From Bacteriovoracaceae bacterium UBA4096 (GTDB lineage: Bacteria > Bdellovibrionota > Bacteriovoracia > Bacteriovoracales > Bacteriovoracaceae), in contig DFXY01000014.1 of NCBI GenBank assembly GCA_002381945.1, positions 27,658-35,611 of the forward strand: a stretch of DNA of 7,954 nt, given 5' to 3'. Numbering within the stretch: the stretch's first letter is position 1; each line of letters opens with the position of its first letter. The notes under the pieces were generated by a model. The model was not told the origin of the DNA. It saw only the letters and a program-made list of their open reading frames with translations, and searched no databases. Both the position numbers and the translations under genes were made by a program. Positions 1-6,957 of the stretch are shown piece by piece.

Positions 1-356
1 GTATGTAGTTCAGTTTCTTCAAATGGTTTGAGAAGATATCCGTAGGGGTCAACAACTTTCGCTTTTTGTAGTGTTGCTTCATCTGCATAGGCCGTAAGAA
101 AAATTACAGGAATATTTAAAAGTTTTTGGATTTGATCGGCCGCTTCTATCCCATCCATGTCCCCTTGGATTTGAATATCCATCAAAATCAGGTCTGGTTT
201 CGTCGACGTTGCTTCTTTGATTGCGTCCTTGCCATTGTTAACGATACCCGAAACTAGATAACCCAGTCGCTTTAAACCATGTTCAATATCTAAGGCGACA
301 ATGTTTTCATCTTCGACGACGAGTATACTTGGTTTGTTTCTGGTTTCAGAGTTCAT
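1..356 (-). CDS. Response regulator receiver domain protein, 3' end missing
   Basis: This gene runs off the left edge, so 118 complete codons from the start are seen. The protein is a CheY-like receiver that should accept phosphate from the kinase encoded just upstream. Visible landmarks are the acidic pocket at E15-D16 (ILVVEDE), the phospho-acceptor D60 (LILMDIQ), T88 in IFLTAYAD, and K110 in GYLLKPFEE. The GDMDGIEAA segment (65-73) and PYGYLLKPF mark the receiver subclass often paired with HisKA_2 kinases. An output domain, if any, lies outside the window, so it may be a stand-alone receiver or the start of a longer regulator. The start is fixed by the ATGA overlap with the kinase stop codon, which implies co-transcription and translational coupling. 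The receiver call is firm; the output is unknown. Confidence 0.93.
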   Translation of the reverse strand, partial: MNSETRNKPSILVVEDENIVALDIEHGLKRLGYLVSGIVNNGKDAIKEATSTKPDLILMDIQIQGDMDGIEAADQIQKLLNIPVIFLTAYADEATLQKAKVVDPYGYLLKPFEETELH

Positions 357-1789
357 TTAACTTCTCCTTGCTCAGATCTTTTAAGAAGAATCTTGAACTC
401 CGTTCCTTTCATTGTATCAATTTTAATATTTGCGTTCAGTTGTTTGACAAGGGTATTAACCAGTTTTAGTCCTAGTGTGTCCGTTTTATCAAAGTCGAAG
501 TCCTTGGGGAATCCGACGCCATTATCTGCAACGATTATTGTGATTGTGCCGTCAAGTTCTGAAATACTAATAGATATTTCACCTGCACTTTGATTCGGGA
601 AAGCATGTTTTAAACAATTCGAAACAAGTTCGTTTATGATCAGGCCGCACGGAACAGCACTTTCTATACTTAGGAAGACGTCATACCCCGAAATCTTGTA
701 CTGTATTTGGTTTTGATTCACCCCAAATGATCTAAAAAGGAGCTGGGTGAGGTTCTCTGCATATTCAAAAAAATTGATTCTCGATAGGTCGCTTGATTTG
801 TAGAGTTTCTCATGGACCAAGGCCATCGAACGAATACGGTTTTGGCTTTCCGCAAATAGTCCACGTACATGTTCATCTTGAATATAGCCTGATTGGAGTC
901 TTAGGAGACTGGATGTCACTTGAAGATTATTCTTCACTCGGTGATGAATCTCTTTTAGGAGGGCCTCTTTCTCACTCAAAAGTGCTTCTTTTTCGGCAAG
1001 GGTGGCCTTTATTTCATTTTCTGCATTTCTGCGATCAGTAATGTCCCTGACAATACTTGTAATAAGTAAACCTTGCTCTGTCTCAAGTGGGCTCAGGCTG
1101 ATCTCCACTGGGAAGATGGAGTTATCTTTTCTTCGACCAGAGAGCAAGCGGCCCGCTCCCATAGGACGTGTGTGGGGATTGGCAATATAGCTGTCTCTGT
1201 AATTGACATGGGCCTTTTTGACTTCATCAGGGACTAAAATTTCAATGGGCTGCCCGATGAGTTCATCTTTCGTATAACCAAAAAGTTTTTCTGTCTGACT
1301 ATTGATAATGGAAATTTTTCCCATGGTATCAACTACGATGATACCGTCTGGAGCTGATTCAAGAAGACCTCTGAATTTGGCCTCTAACTGTTTTCGTGGA
1401 CCGATATCACGAATGATACTGATGACTAGTTGCTCGTCTTCACTTTGGATGGGACTTAGGCTAATCTCAACAGGAAATTCACTTCCATCTTTTCGTCTTC
1501 CTAAGAGTTCTCGTCCTTCGCCCATGGGACGAGTGTGTGGATTCGCGATGTATCCATCCCGATGTTTTACATGAATTTTTCGGATCTTTTCAGGAACTAA
1601 AATCTCTACTTTTTGTCCAATCAATTCCTCTCTGGAATAGCCAAAGATCTTTTCAGTTAGTTCGTTTACCATGACAATGAGGGCAAGATGATTTACAACA
1701 ACAATGGCATCGGGGGCTGCCTCTAAAAAGGCCCGGAATTTTTGATCAGGTTTGAGTTCATAACCTGATTTATGCTTATTAGTACTCAT
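353..1789 (-). CDS. Cytoplasmic PAS-PAS-HisKA_2 sensor histidine kinase
   Basis: A soluble two-component kinase of 478 residues from this start. It has no membrane segment or signal peptide. PAS1 covers about residues 15-133 and PAS2 about 139-255; the two are close copies sharing ANPHTRPMG and RRKD..FPVEISLSP. A short heptad-like linker (EKEALLSEKEALLKE) leads into the HisKA_2 H-box EIHHRVKNNLQV, with likely phospho-acceptor H283. The ATPase domain shows an N-box (INELVSNCLKHAFP, N386 and N391), a G1 box (DNGVGFP, D422) and LGLKLV near 439-444. It should autophosphorylate and pass phosphate to the overlapping receiver gene. The stimulus is not known; both PAS domains carry His and Arg at the positions used by FixL for heme. 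An in-frame ATG at 1840 would add 17 residues (MGWCTILKLAQLCRPIK). Neither start has a clear ribosome site; I prefer 1789 because it leaves an ordinary PAS leader. Confidence 0.92.
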   Translation of the reverse strand: MSTNKHKSGYELKPDQKFRAFLEAAPDAIVVVNHLALIVMVNELTEKIFGYSREELIGQKVEILVPEKIRKIHVKHRDGYIANPHTRPMGEGRELLGRRKDGSEFPVEISLSPIQSEDEQLVISIIRDIGPRKQLEAKFRGLLESAPDGIIVVDTMGKISIINSQTEKLFGYTKDELIGQPIEILVPDEVKKAHVNYRDSYIANPHTRPMGAGRLLSGRRKDNSIFPVEISLSPLETEQGLLITSIVRDITDRRNAENEIKATLAEKEALLSEKEALLKEIHHRVKNNLQVTSSLLRLQSGYIQDEHVRGLFAESQNRIRSMALVHEKLYKSSDLSRINFFEYAENLTQLLFRSFGVNQNQIQYKISGYDVFLSIESAVPCGLIINELVSNCLKHAFPNQSAGEISISISELDGTITIIVADNGVGFPKDFDFDKTDTLGLKLVNTLVKQLNANIKIDTMKGTEFKILLKRSEQGEVK

Positions 1790-1929
1790 TTTTATAGGCC
1801 TGCACAGTTGAGCTAACTTAAGGATTGTACACCAACCCATTAAAGACCGTTACTGATCTTTTAAAACTTTAGAAAGAATATAGCTTGTAAAGAATTAGTT
1901 AATTGTTTTGGAGCGTCAAGCATAAACGG

Positions 1930-3672
1930 CTACCCTCGTAATTCTTCAGCAAAAACCTTTTCAGTAATTTTCCAGAACTTTTCCTGTTTGCGAGCGATGA
2001 CAAAAGAAGGAAGACGCAATTGATGCTGGTTTTTAATTACGTCTTTAGGCATTTTTATTTCAATGGCAAGTTCAGGTCTTCTTAGATGGGATCTTAAAAA
2101 GTTGATATTAAACTTTTTGATAGATGATGAATTACTAAAAAAATGAGCTTCACTTACATACTGAGCTTCACAATCGTAATACCTAACTTCCAGATAGGGA
2201 TTAGAGTTTTTATCGAAACGCTCTTCAAAAGTAATTTTCTCTGGAGTCAGCACATGGGAGTTCTTTGAAAGTTTGGCCTGTTTAAGTTTTGAATCAGCAT
2301 CAATGAGAACTGTCTTACATTCTTCACAATTTCGGGAAGTAATATCATTTTCTTTACCGCAAATATGGCAAAGTTTGTATCGAAAGCGGAAGCCACAAGG
2401 GGATATTTCTAAAGTGATAGGGTCATGCTTGGCCCCACGACACTTCCTTCCAAAGTGCTCAATAACTTCGCCATCATAATCAACTAATCCCCAGAAACTA
2501 TTCTCAAAACTACAAAGAGGACAAGGAACAATAACTGGAACTGTTTCCTTCATCGGTTTTTTATCGCTTATCTCCGGAGTATAAATATCATGTCCCATAC
2601 CTGTGTAATCGAGTACAAAACAATCCGTCTTCCCCGGTTCCAGACGAAGACCCCGGCCAACAATTTGTTGATAAAGGCTATTGGATTCAGTTGGACGAAG
2701 AATAGCGATTACATCTACATGAGGAGCATCAAAGCCAGTTGTAAGAACTGAGACATTTACCAGGTATTTAAATTTTCTTGCTTTAAAATCTTCTATGATT
2801 TTATCACGAGTACAAATATCAGTATCACCTATCACCAGTCTAGCTTCTCCGTCTGGCAAATAGGTTAGGATTTCTTGAGCATGTTTTACAGTTGAGCTAA
2901 AGATCATAACTCCTTGCCTGTTAAAACGCTCAGTAATATCGATGATATTTTTTACAATCAGGGGAGTGAGGCGCTTTTGATTTTTAAGAAGTTCTTCCAC
3001 CTCTGCTATCGTGTACATTCGATTTTTTTCAGTAAGCTCAGAAAAGTCATAACACGTCACTGGTATGTCCACTTTAACAGGCTGAGTAAGAAACTTGTTT
3101 TTAATCATATAGCTCAGTGGCAGCTCATACACACATTGCTTAAAAAAACGTTTTTGATCTGTTTTGATTTCACCTGTATGAGAATATTCATAGATCCATC
3201 CTAATCCTAGCCGATACGGAGTGGCAGTGAGTCCTAGTGTACATAGATTCGGATTACGTTCTTTTAGTTTCTGAATGACTTCCTGGTACTGAGTGGCCCC
3301 TTCATCTGCCACACGGTGACATTCATCGATAACAAGGAGAGAAAATTCATTGAAAAATTCTTCTGGGGCCCGTGCCACAGATTGAATACTGCCAAAAATT
3401 GCTTTTTGATCCCAATCTTTTTTCCCAAGACTGGCGGAAAAGATTCCGGCGTCTAACCCATAGCTTTTATATTTTTCGAAATTCTGTTCGACTAGCTCTT
3501 TGACATGAGCAAGGACTAAAACCCGGCCTTTGGCAATTCTTGCTAACTCAGCGATCACAAGACTTTTACCCGCGCCTGTTGGGAGGACAATCAAGGCGGG
3601 TTCCCGTTTTCTTTGAAAATATTTAACAGCACTATCAACTGCTTCTTTTTGGTAATTTCTGAGCTTATACAT
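1930..3672 (-). CDS. radD: RadD-family superfamily 2 DNA helicase/ATPase
   Basis: 580 residues, close in length and sequence to E. coli RadD (YejH, 586 aa), an SF2 ATPase involved in double-strand break repair and recombination together with RecA and SSB. RecA-like domain 1 shows a Q-like start (LRNYQKEAVD), Walker A PTGAGKS (31-37, K36), motif Ia VLAHVKEL (53-60), the DECH box (116-119) and motif III LTATPYR (148-154). Domain 2 shows GVMIFSST (254-261), motif V TTGFDAPHVD (311-320) and motif VI QIVGRGLR (336-343). A cysteine-rich region follows: C384, C387, C411, C426, then C435, C438, C449, C452, consistent with one or two zinc sites as in RadD. The C-terminus ends EELRG like the E. coli protein. 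The start matches the RadD N-terminus but has no Shine-Dalgarno; see the promoter proposed just upstream. It is separated from both neighbours by short gaps without terminators, so read-through from the GH15 operon is possible. Confidence 0.95.
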   Translation of the reverse strand: MYKLRNYQKEAVDSAVKYFQRKREPALIVLPTGAGKSLVIAELARIAKGRVLVLAHVKELVEQNFEKYKSYGLDAGIFSASLGKKDWDQKAIFGSIQSVARAPEEFFNEFSLLVIDECHRVADEGATQYQEVIQKLKERNPNLCTLGLTATPYRLGLGWIYEYSHTGEIKTDQKRFFKQCVYELPLSYMIKNKFLTQPVKVDIPVTCYDFSELTEKNRMYTIAEVEELLKNQKRLTPLIVKNIIDITERFNRQGVMIFSSTVKHAQEILTYLPDGEARLVIGDTDICTRDKIIEDFKARKFKYLVNVSVLTTGFDAPHVDVIAILRPTESNSLYQQIVGRGLRLEPGKTDCFVLDYTGMGHDIYTPEISDKKPMKETVPVIVPCPLCSFENSFWGLVDYDGEVIEHFGRKCRGAKHDPITLEISPCGFRFRYKLCHICGKENDITSRNCEECKTVLIDADSKLKQAKLSKNSHVLTPEKITFEERFDKNSNPYLEVRYYDCEAQYVSEAHFFSNSSSIKKFNINFLRSHLRRPELAIEIKMPKDVIKNQHQLRLPSFVIARKQEKFWKITEKVFAEELRG

Positions 3673-3680
3673 GCAAGAAG

Positions 3681-3709
3681 AGTCTATTCTCTTAGAATGG
3701 ATATGTAAA
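3681..3709 (-). promoter_or_regulatory. Candidate sigma70-type promoter for radD
   Basis: Reading the minus strand, TTTACA (3709-3704) resembles a -35 box and TAGACT (3686-3681) a -10 box, separated by exactly 17 bases. The predicted transcription start falls only a few bases before the radD ATG at 3672. That would give a nearly leaderless message and would explain why no Shine-Dalgarno is seen there. The call rests on two hexamer matches only (5/6 and 4/6), so it is tentative. Confidence 0.35.
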
Positions 3710-3725
3710 TTCTAGACGGTGGTAG

Positions 3726-5495
3726 CTATTCCATCTCCTGAAAACCCATTGCAGAAACCACCTCCGCAATATGGGTGAAGGCTTGAGGGAAATTTCCAAC
3801 CATGCGTTTTAATTCCGGTGCATATTCTTCGGCATACAGACCTACATCATTTTTTATACTTTGGATTTTTCGATACAATTCCATGGCCTCATCTTTTCGC
3901 CCCATCATGCGAAGGTTGTCCACCAACCAAAAAGAACAAGCGATAAAGCTTCCTTCACTCCCCGGTAATCCGTCTACTTTTTTTTCCGTAAGATACCTAA
4001 GTACATGCCCATCTCTCGTAAGCTTTTTTTGTATGGCCTCTACCGTCCCTATAATCCGATAGTCTGTAATTGGTAAAAACTTCACATGGGCCATCATTAA
4101 GAGACTGGCATCAAGCTCCTTGGATCCATAAGATTGAACAAAAGCATTGAGTTCCTGATCAAAGCCTTTTTCACAAATATCTTTATGTATTTCATCACGA
4201 ACTTTTTCCCATTTTTCTATTTCTCCAGGAAGGTTGAAGTTTTTCGCACTTTTTGTTGCATATTCAAGTGCCACCCATGCCATGACTTTTGAATGAGTGA
4301 AATGTCTTTTGCCGCCGCGAACTTCCCAGATTCCCTCATCTGGATCCTGCCAGTGTTCGCATACGTATTTTACCATCTTTTGTTCTATTCTCCAGTTATC
4401 TTCACTGATAGCAATGCCATTTTTTCGTCCTAAATGGGCAGTGAGAATTAGTTCACCAAATACATCTAACTGAAATTGATTATAGGCCGCGTTCCCGATG
4501 CGTACAGGTTTTGAGTTTTCATAGCCAGGAAGCCAATGTAGTTCTAGCTCTGTTAACCGCCTCTCACCTCGAATTCCATACATGATATTCACCTGCGAGG
4601 GAGTTCCGGCTACCGCTCTTAACAGCCATTCTTTCCAGCGAAGGGCCTCTTCTTCATGTCCTCCTTTTATAAGAGCATATAAAGCGAAACTTGAATCCCT
4701 GATCCAACTAAAGCGGTAATCCCAGTTTCTAGTCCCTCCTATCTCTTCCGGAAGTGATGTTGTAGGTGCGGCAATGATGGCACCGGTTGGTGCGTAGGTG
4801 AGAGATTTTAATGTAAGTAAAGAACGTTTAACTGAAAGCTCATCGAAACCTTTATAATGACAGCGCTTTAACCAGCTTCTCCAGTTTTCTACGGTCGCTT
4901 GAACATGTTCTTCTGGATTTTCAATCTTTGGAGGTATGCTTTTATGAGATGGATACCACATTAACTCAAAGCTCTTCTTATCTCCTGCATTTATGGTGAA
5001 GGTCGCACAAGTTCTAAAATTCTTACCTCTGAGTTTTACGGGTGAATACAGCACCAGCGCTTCAGGCCCTGCGATGGCATGGATGCCAGTGTTCCCATCA
5101 TTCCTTCTTACCCAGGGGACAATGCTTCCATACTCAAAACGAATGGCAAGATCCATATTCATCTCGACAGAGCCTTCGAGTCCTTCAACTATTCTGACAA
5201 GGGTAGGATCCTTATCATCCTTTAACATGCAGTCTGTGAGTTTGACACTGCCTTGGTCTGTATAAAAGGTGGTCTCGAGTACAACTGAATCTTCCACATA
5301 TTTGCGTTTGGTGTTGAAAGTTTCCTGAGGACAGATCAGCCAACGGCCATTTTCCTCAGTCCCAAGTAGAGAAGCAAAACAGGCAGCAGAATCAAAACAA
5401 GGAAATCCCAGCCAATCGATGGAACCGTTTTTACCCACCAACGCCGAACTATGGCAATCACTTAGGAGAGCGTAGTCTTCTAATCGTTGGCCCAT
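3726..5495 (-). CDS. GH15 glycoside hydrolase (glucoamylase/trehalase type)
   Basis: 589 residues, the usual length for bacterial GH15 proteins with a trehalase-like N-terminal domain. The N-terminal beta-sandwich (about 1-200) opens with the family hallmark IEDYAL-like RLEDYALLSDCHSSALVG and GSIDWLGFPCFDS. The catalytic (alpha/alpha)6 barrel (about 220-585) has LPEEIGGTRNWDYRFSWIRD (248-267), IMYGIRGERRLTE (304-316), DEGIWEVRGGKRHFTHSK (386-403), SYGSKELDASLL (455-466) and GLYAEEYAPE (552-561). By alignment with known glucoamylases the acid is probably E391 and the base E556; this is inference. The family hydrolyses terminal alpha-glucosidic bonds with inversion; trehalose, maltooligosaccharides and isomaltose-type substrates all occur in it, so the substrate is open. 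With no signal peptide it should act in the cytoplasm on internal sugars. It lies 11 bases after the ASRT-like gene and shares its operon. Confidence 0.93.
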   Translation of the reverse strand: MGQRLEDYALLSDCHSSALVGKNGSIDWLGFPCFDSAACFASLLGTEENGRWLICPQETFNTKRKYVEDSVVLETTFYTDQGSVKLTDCMLKDDKDPTLVRIVEGLEGSVEMNMDLAIRFEYGSIVPWVRRNDGNTGIHAIAGPEALVLYSPVKLRGKNFRTCATFTINAGDKKSFELMWYPSHKSIPPKIENPEEHVQATVENWRSWLKRCHYKGFDELSVKRSLLTLKSLTYAPTGAIIAAPTTSLPEEIGGTRNWDYRFSWIRDSSFALYALIKGGHEEEALRWKEWLLRAVAGTPSQVNIMYGIRGERRLTELELHWLPGYENSKPVRIGNAAYNQFQLDVFGELILTAHLGRKNGIAISEDNWRIEQKMVKYVCEHWQDPDEGIWEVRGGKRHFTHSKVMAWVALEYATKSAKNFNLPGEIEKWEKVRDEIHKDICEKGFDQELNAFVQSYGSKELDASLLMMAHVKFLPITDYRIIGTVEAIQKKLTRDGHVLRYLTEKKVDGLPGSEGSFIACSFWLVDNLRMMGRKDEAMELYRKIQSIKNDVGLYAEEYAPELKRMVGNFPQAFTHIAEVVSAMGFQEME

Positions 5496-5501
5496 AGGGA
5501 A

Positions 5502-5507
5502 CCTCTC
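5502..5507 (-). promoter_or_regulatory. Ribosome binding site of the GH15 gene, abutting the upstream stop
   Basis: GAGAGG (minus strand) lies six bases before the GH15 ATG at 5495. Its first G is the last base of the TAG stop of the ASRT-like gene (5509-5507). Ribosomes finishing the upstream gene therefore stop directly on the next start site, which suggests translational coupling and supports ATG 5495 as the true start. Confidence 0.7.
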
Positions 5508-5875
5508 TATTGTCCATAAGCAATTGTTGATAGTAAGGCATTCTCTGCTTGGCGGGAATCAAGGCGGGTGTGTTGAACGACGATGGGTTCATCTGAAATA
5601 ATAGTGCTGGAAAAATCCACCCCTTTGGGGATGGACTCAGGATCACTGAGATTATTGAACCGAATATGTCGCGTTCTTTGGGAGGGGATCATTTCTTTGA
5701 AGGGGCCCAATGGATTTTTATCTGAAAAATAGATAGTGATTTCAACATGAGCAGTCTTTGGTCCAGCGTTTAAAATACAAACTGTTTCATGGCTTTCCAT
5801 CTCAGGAAACTTTCCGGTGCTCTCCGGTGGAATATAACCTTCAGCAATCGCCCAGTATCTTTTACCTAATTCCAT
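5507..5875 (-). CDS. ASRT-like protein (sensory rhodopsin transducer family)
   Basis: 122 residues, essentially full-length and strikingly similar to the Anabaena sensory rhodopsin transducer, a small soluble tetrameric beta-sandwich protein. Conserved blocks are YWAIAEGYIPP (7-17), SHETVCILNAG (28-38), AHVEITIYFSDK (42-53), RTRHIRFNNL (67-76) and PIVVQHTRLDSRQAENALL (97-115). The family is widespread in bacteria that lack rhodopsins and has been proposed to be a small-molecule (sugar-like) binding domain. No rhodopsin gene is in this window; instead it is the first gene of an operon with a GH15 glycosidase and faces glucose-oxidising genes. A carbohydrate-sensing or regulatory role is therefore inferred, not shown. 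There is no DNA-binding domain, signal peptide or membrane segment. The start is supported by a strong Shine-Dalgarno and by the family N-terminus. Confidence 0.93.
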   Translation of the reverse strand: MELGKRYWAIAEGYIPPESTGKFPEMESHETVCILNAGPKTAHVEITIYFSDKNPLGPFKEMIPSQRTRHIRFNNLSDPESIPKGVDFSSTIISDEPIVVQHTRLDSRQAENALLSTIAYGQ

Positions 5876-5879
5876 AGAT

Positions 5880-5885
5880 ACCTCC
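5880..5885 (-). promoter_or_regulatory. Strong ribosome binding site of the ASRT-like gene
   Basis: GGAGGT on the minus strand, with the GGAGG core five bases before the ATG at 5875. It is the best Shine-Dalgarno in the window and fixes the start of the 122-residue protein. High translation of this small protein is likely. Confidence 0.8.
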
Positions 5886-5949
5886 GCAGTGATCAGGCTA
5901 AACTTTTATCCTTTCAATTCCAAGACACCTGGTTCCGTTTCATCTTCCT

Positions 5950-5978
5950 ATTTTATTCTTACAGTTTCATGAGAACAA
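5950..5978 (-). promoter_or_regulatory. Candidate promoter of the ASRT-GH15 operon
   Basis: On the minus strand, TTGTTC (5978-5973) and TAAAAT (5955-5950) are spaced by 17 bases, a sigma70-like arrangement with a good -10 (5/6) and a weak -35 (3/6). It would start transcription about 65-70 bases upstream of the ATG at 5875. The -35 element overlaps the ribosome binding site of the divergent 6PGDH gene, so the two promoters must be closely interleaved. Tentative. Confidence 0.35.
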
Positions 5979-5982
5979 AGGA
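5977..5982 (+). promoter_or_regulatory. Ribosome binding site of the 6PGDH gene
   Basis: AAAGGA lies six bases before the ATG at 5989. It supports this start, which also gives the normal N-terminus of the family, with the GxGxxG loop starting at residue 7. Confidence 0.65.
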
Positions 5983-5988
5983 TGAATC

Positions 5989-6957
5989 ATGGAAATGGCC
6001 ATCATTGGATTAGGAAAGATGGGTATGGGAATTGCTTTGCGGGCCTTAGAGCAGAATATTAAAGTAGTAGGTCTTACCCGAAGCAATGCACCAGAACAAT
6101 TAATTGAACAAGGATTAATAGAGGTTCATCAAATTGAGGAGTTAATTGCAAATACTTCATCACCTCGAAATATTTTTCTCTACATCCCATCGGGTAAAGC
6201 TATCGACGAATATGTAGAACAATTTGCTCGGCTATTAAATGAGGATGATATCGTGATTGATGGTGGTAATTCCTACTGGGGTGATTCAATCAGGAGATAT
6301 CATTTTCTAGCTTCTAAAAAGATCCATTTCATTGATTTAGGTACTAGTGGAGGTATTTCAGGCGCTCGAAATGGTGCATGTTTTATGGTAGGCGGAGACA
6401 GTGAAGCCTACGAAATGCTGGTCCCCGTACTGGATAAATTATCAACCCAAAATGGCCATGCTTATATTGGCCCTGCTGGTTCAGGTCATTTGGTAAAACT
6501 AATCCATAATGGGATTGAATTTGGAATGCTGCAAGCTATTGGTGAAGGCATGGCACTAATTGAGCGCTTTAAAGAATTAATTAGTTTGGATATGGAAGCG
6601 GTTTTTAAAACTTATCGTCACGGTTCAGTTATTCGCTCCTGGTTGATTGATCTGATGGCCCAGCAGTATAAAGAACAAGGCGGATTTTCCAGGATTCCGG
6701 CTTATGTTGAAGATACTGGTGAAGTGAATTGGCTTTTAAATGATGCCATTCATCTGGAGGTACCGATTCCAATTATAAATCTAAGTGTCATGGAAATATT
6801 CAGGTCACGGGATGAAATAAAAAATGACTATAAATCCGTTGCGATGATGAGGCATGCCTTTGGAGGTCATCCTTTTGGGCCAATGGATGAATTAAAGCTT
6901 GAAAGAAAGAAGAGCAGAATTAGTTCTGAATTCTCAGAGGAGCAATATGAGCACTGA
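5989..6957 (+). CDS. gnd: Short-form decarboxylating 6-phosphogluconate dehydrogenase
   Basis: 322 residues, the short type of 6PGDH (about 300 aa, compared with about 470 in the long E. coli Gnd). It oxidatively decarboxylates 6-phosphogluconate to ribulose 5-phosphate in the cytoplasm. The Rossmann domain starts with IIGLGKMGMG (G7, G9, G12). DGGNSYWGDS (91-100) and GTSGGISGARNGACFMVGGD (118-137) form the substrate-binding region. GSGHLVKLIHNGIEFGM (164-180) holds likely catalytic K170, N174 and E177. DTGEVNW (242-248) and FGGHPFG (291-297) are typical of the short form's C-terminal half. The loop after the second beta strand reads GLTRSN with R31 and lacks the acidic residue typical of NAD-specific members, so NADP use is possible. 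It is first in a plus-strand operon and overlaps the glucose dehydrogenase gene by 11 bases. The identity is firm; the cofactor is inferred. Confidence 0.93.
   Translation: MEMAIIGLGKMGMGIALRALEQNIKVVGLTRSNAPEQLIEQGLIEVHQIEELIANTSSPRNIFLYIPSGKAIDEYVEQFARLLNEDDIVIDGGNSYWGDSIRRYHFLASKKIHFIDLGTSGGISGARNGACFMVGGDSEAYEMLVPVLDKLSTQNGHAYIGPAGSGHLVKLIHNGIEFGMLQAIGEGMALIERFKELISLDMEAVFKTYRHGSVIRSWLIDLMAQQYKEQGGFSRIPAYVEDTGEVNWLLNDAIHLEVPIPIINLSVMEIFRSRDEIKNDYKSVAMMRHAFGGHPFGPMDELKLERKKSRISSEFSEEQYEH
6937..6942 (+). promoter_or_regulatory. Ribosome binding site of the glucose dehydrogenase, inside the 6PGDH gene
   Basis: GAGGAG lies four bases before the ATG at 6947 and within the last codons of the 6PGDH gene. 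It decides between this start and an in-frame ATG at 6899, which would add 16 charged residues coded inside the upstream gene. Confidence 0.75.

Noticed and set aside
793..1574. Open frames on the plus strand opposite the kinase, and similar frames opposite radD, GH15 and glucose dehydrogenase
   Set aside because: They lie fully antisense to well-recognised genes, show no domain signature and have no ribosome sites; they are by-products of codon use.
1790..1840. Longer kinase start at 1840
   Set aside because: The extra 17 residues look unlike a PAS leader and no ribosome site is present. It remains possible, since the 1789 start also lacks a clear one.
1841..1929. Promoter for the kinase gene (TTGACG at 1919-1914 on the minus strand)
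   Set aside because: The -35-like box is good but no convincing -10 lies at 16-18 bases, and a second TTTACA nearby also lacks a partner. The interval is AT-rich, without a hairpin or other clear element.
3673..3725. Terminator after the GH15 gene (ATTCT-CTT-AGAAT)
   Set aside because: The stem is only five AT-rich pairs with a three-base loop and no T-run, so it is unlikely to stop transcription.
6899..6946. Longer glucose dehydrogenase start at 6899
   Set aside because: It adds 16 residues coded within the 6PGDH gene, has no good ribosome site, and does not fit the family N-terminus. The ATG at 6947 has GAGGAG at proper spacing.
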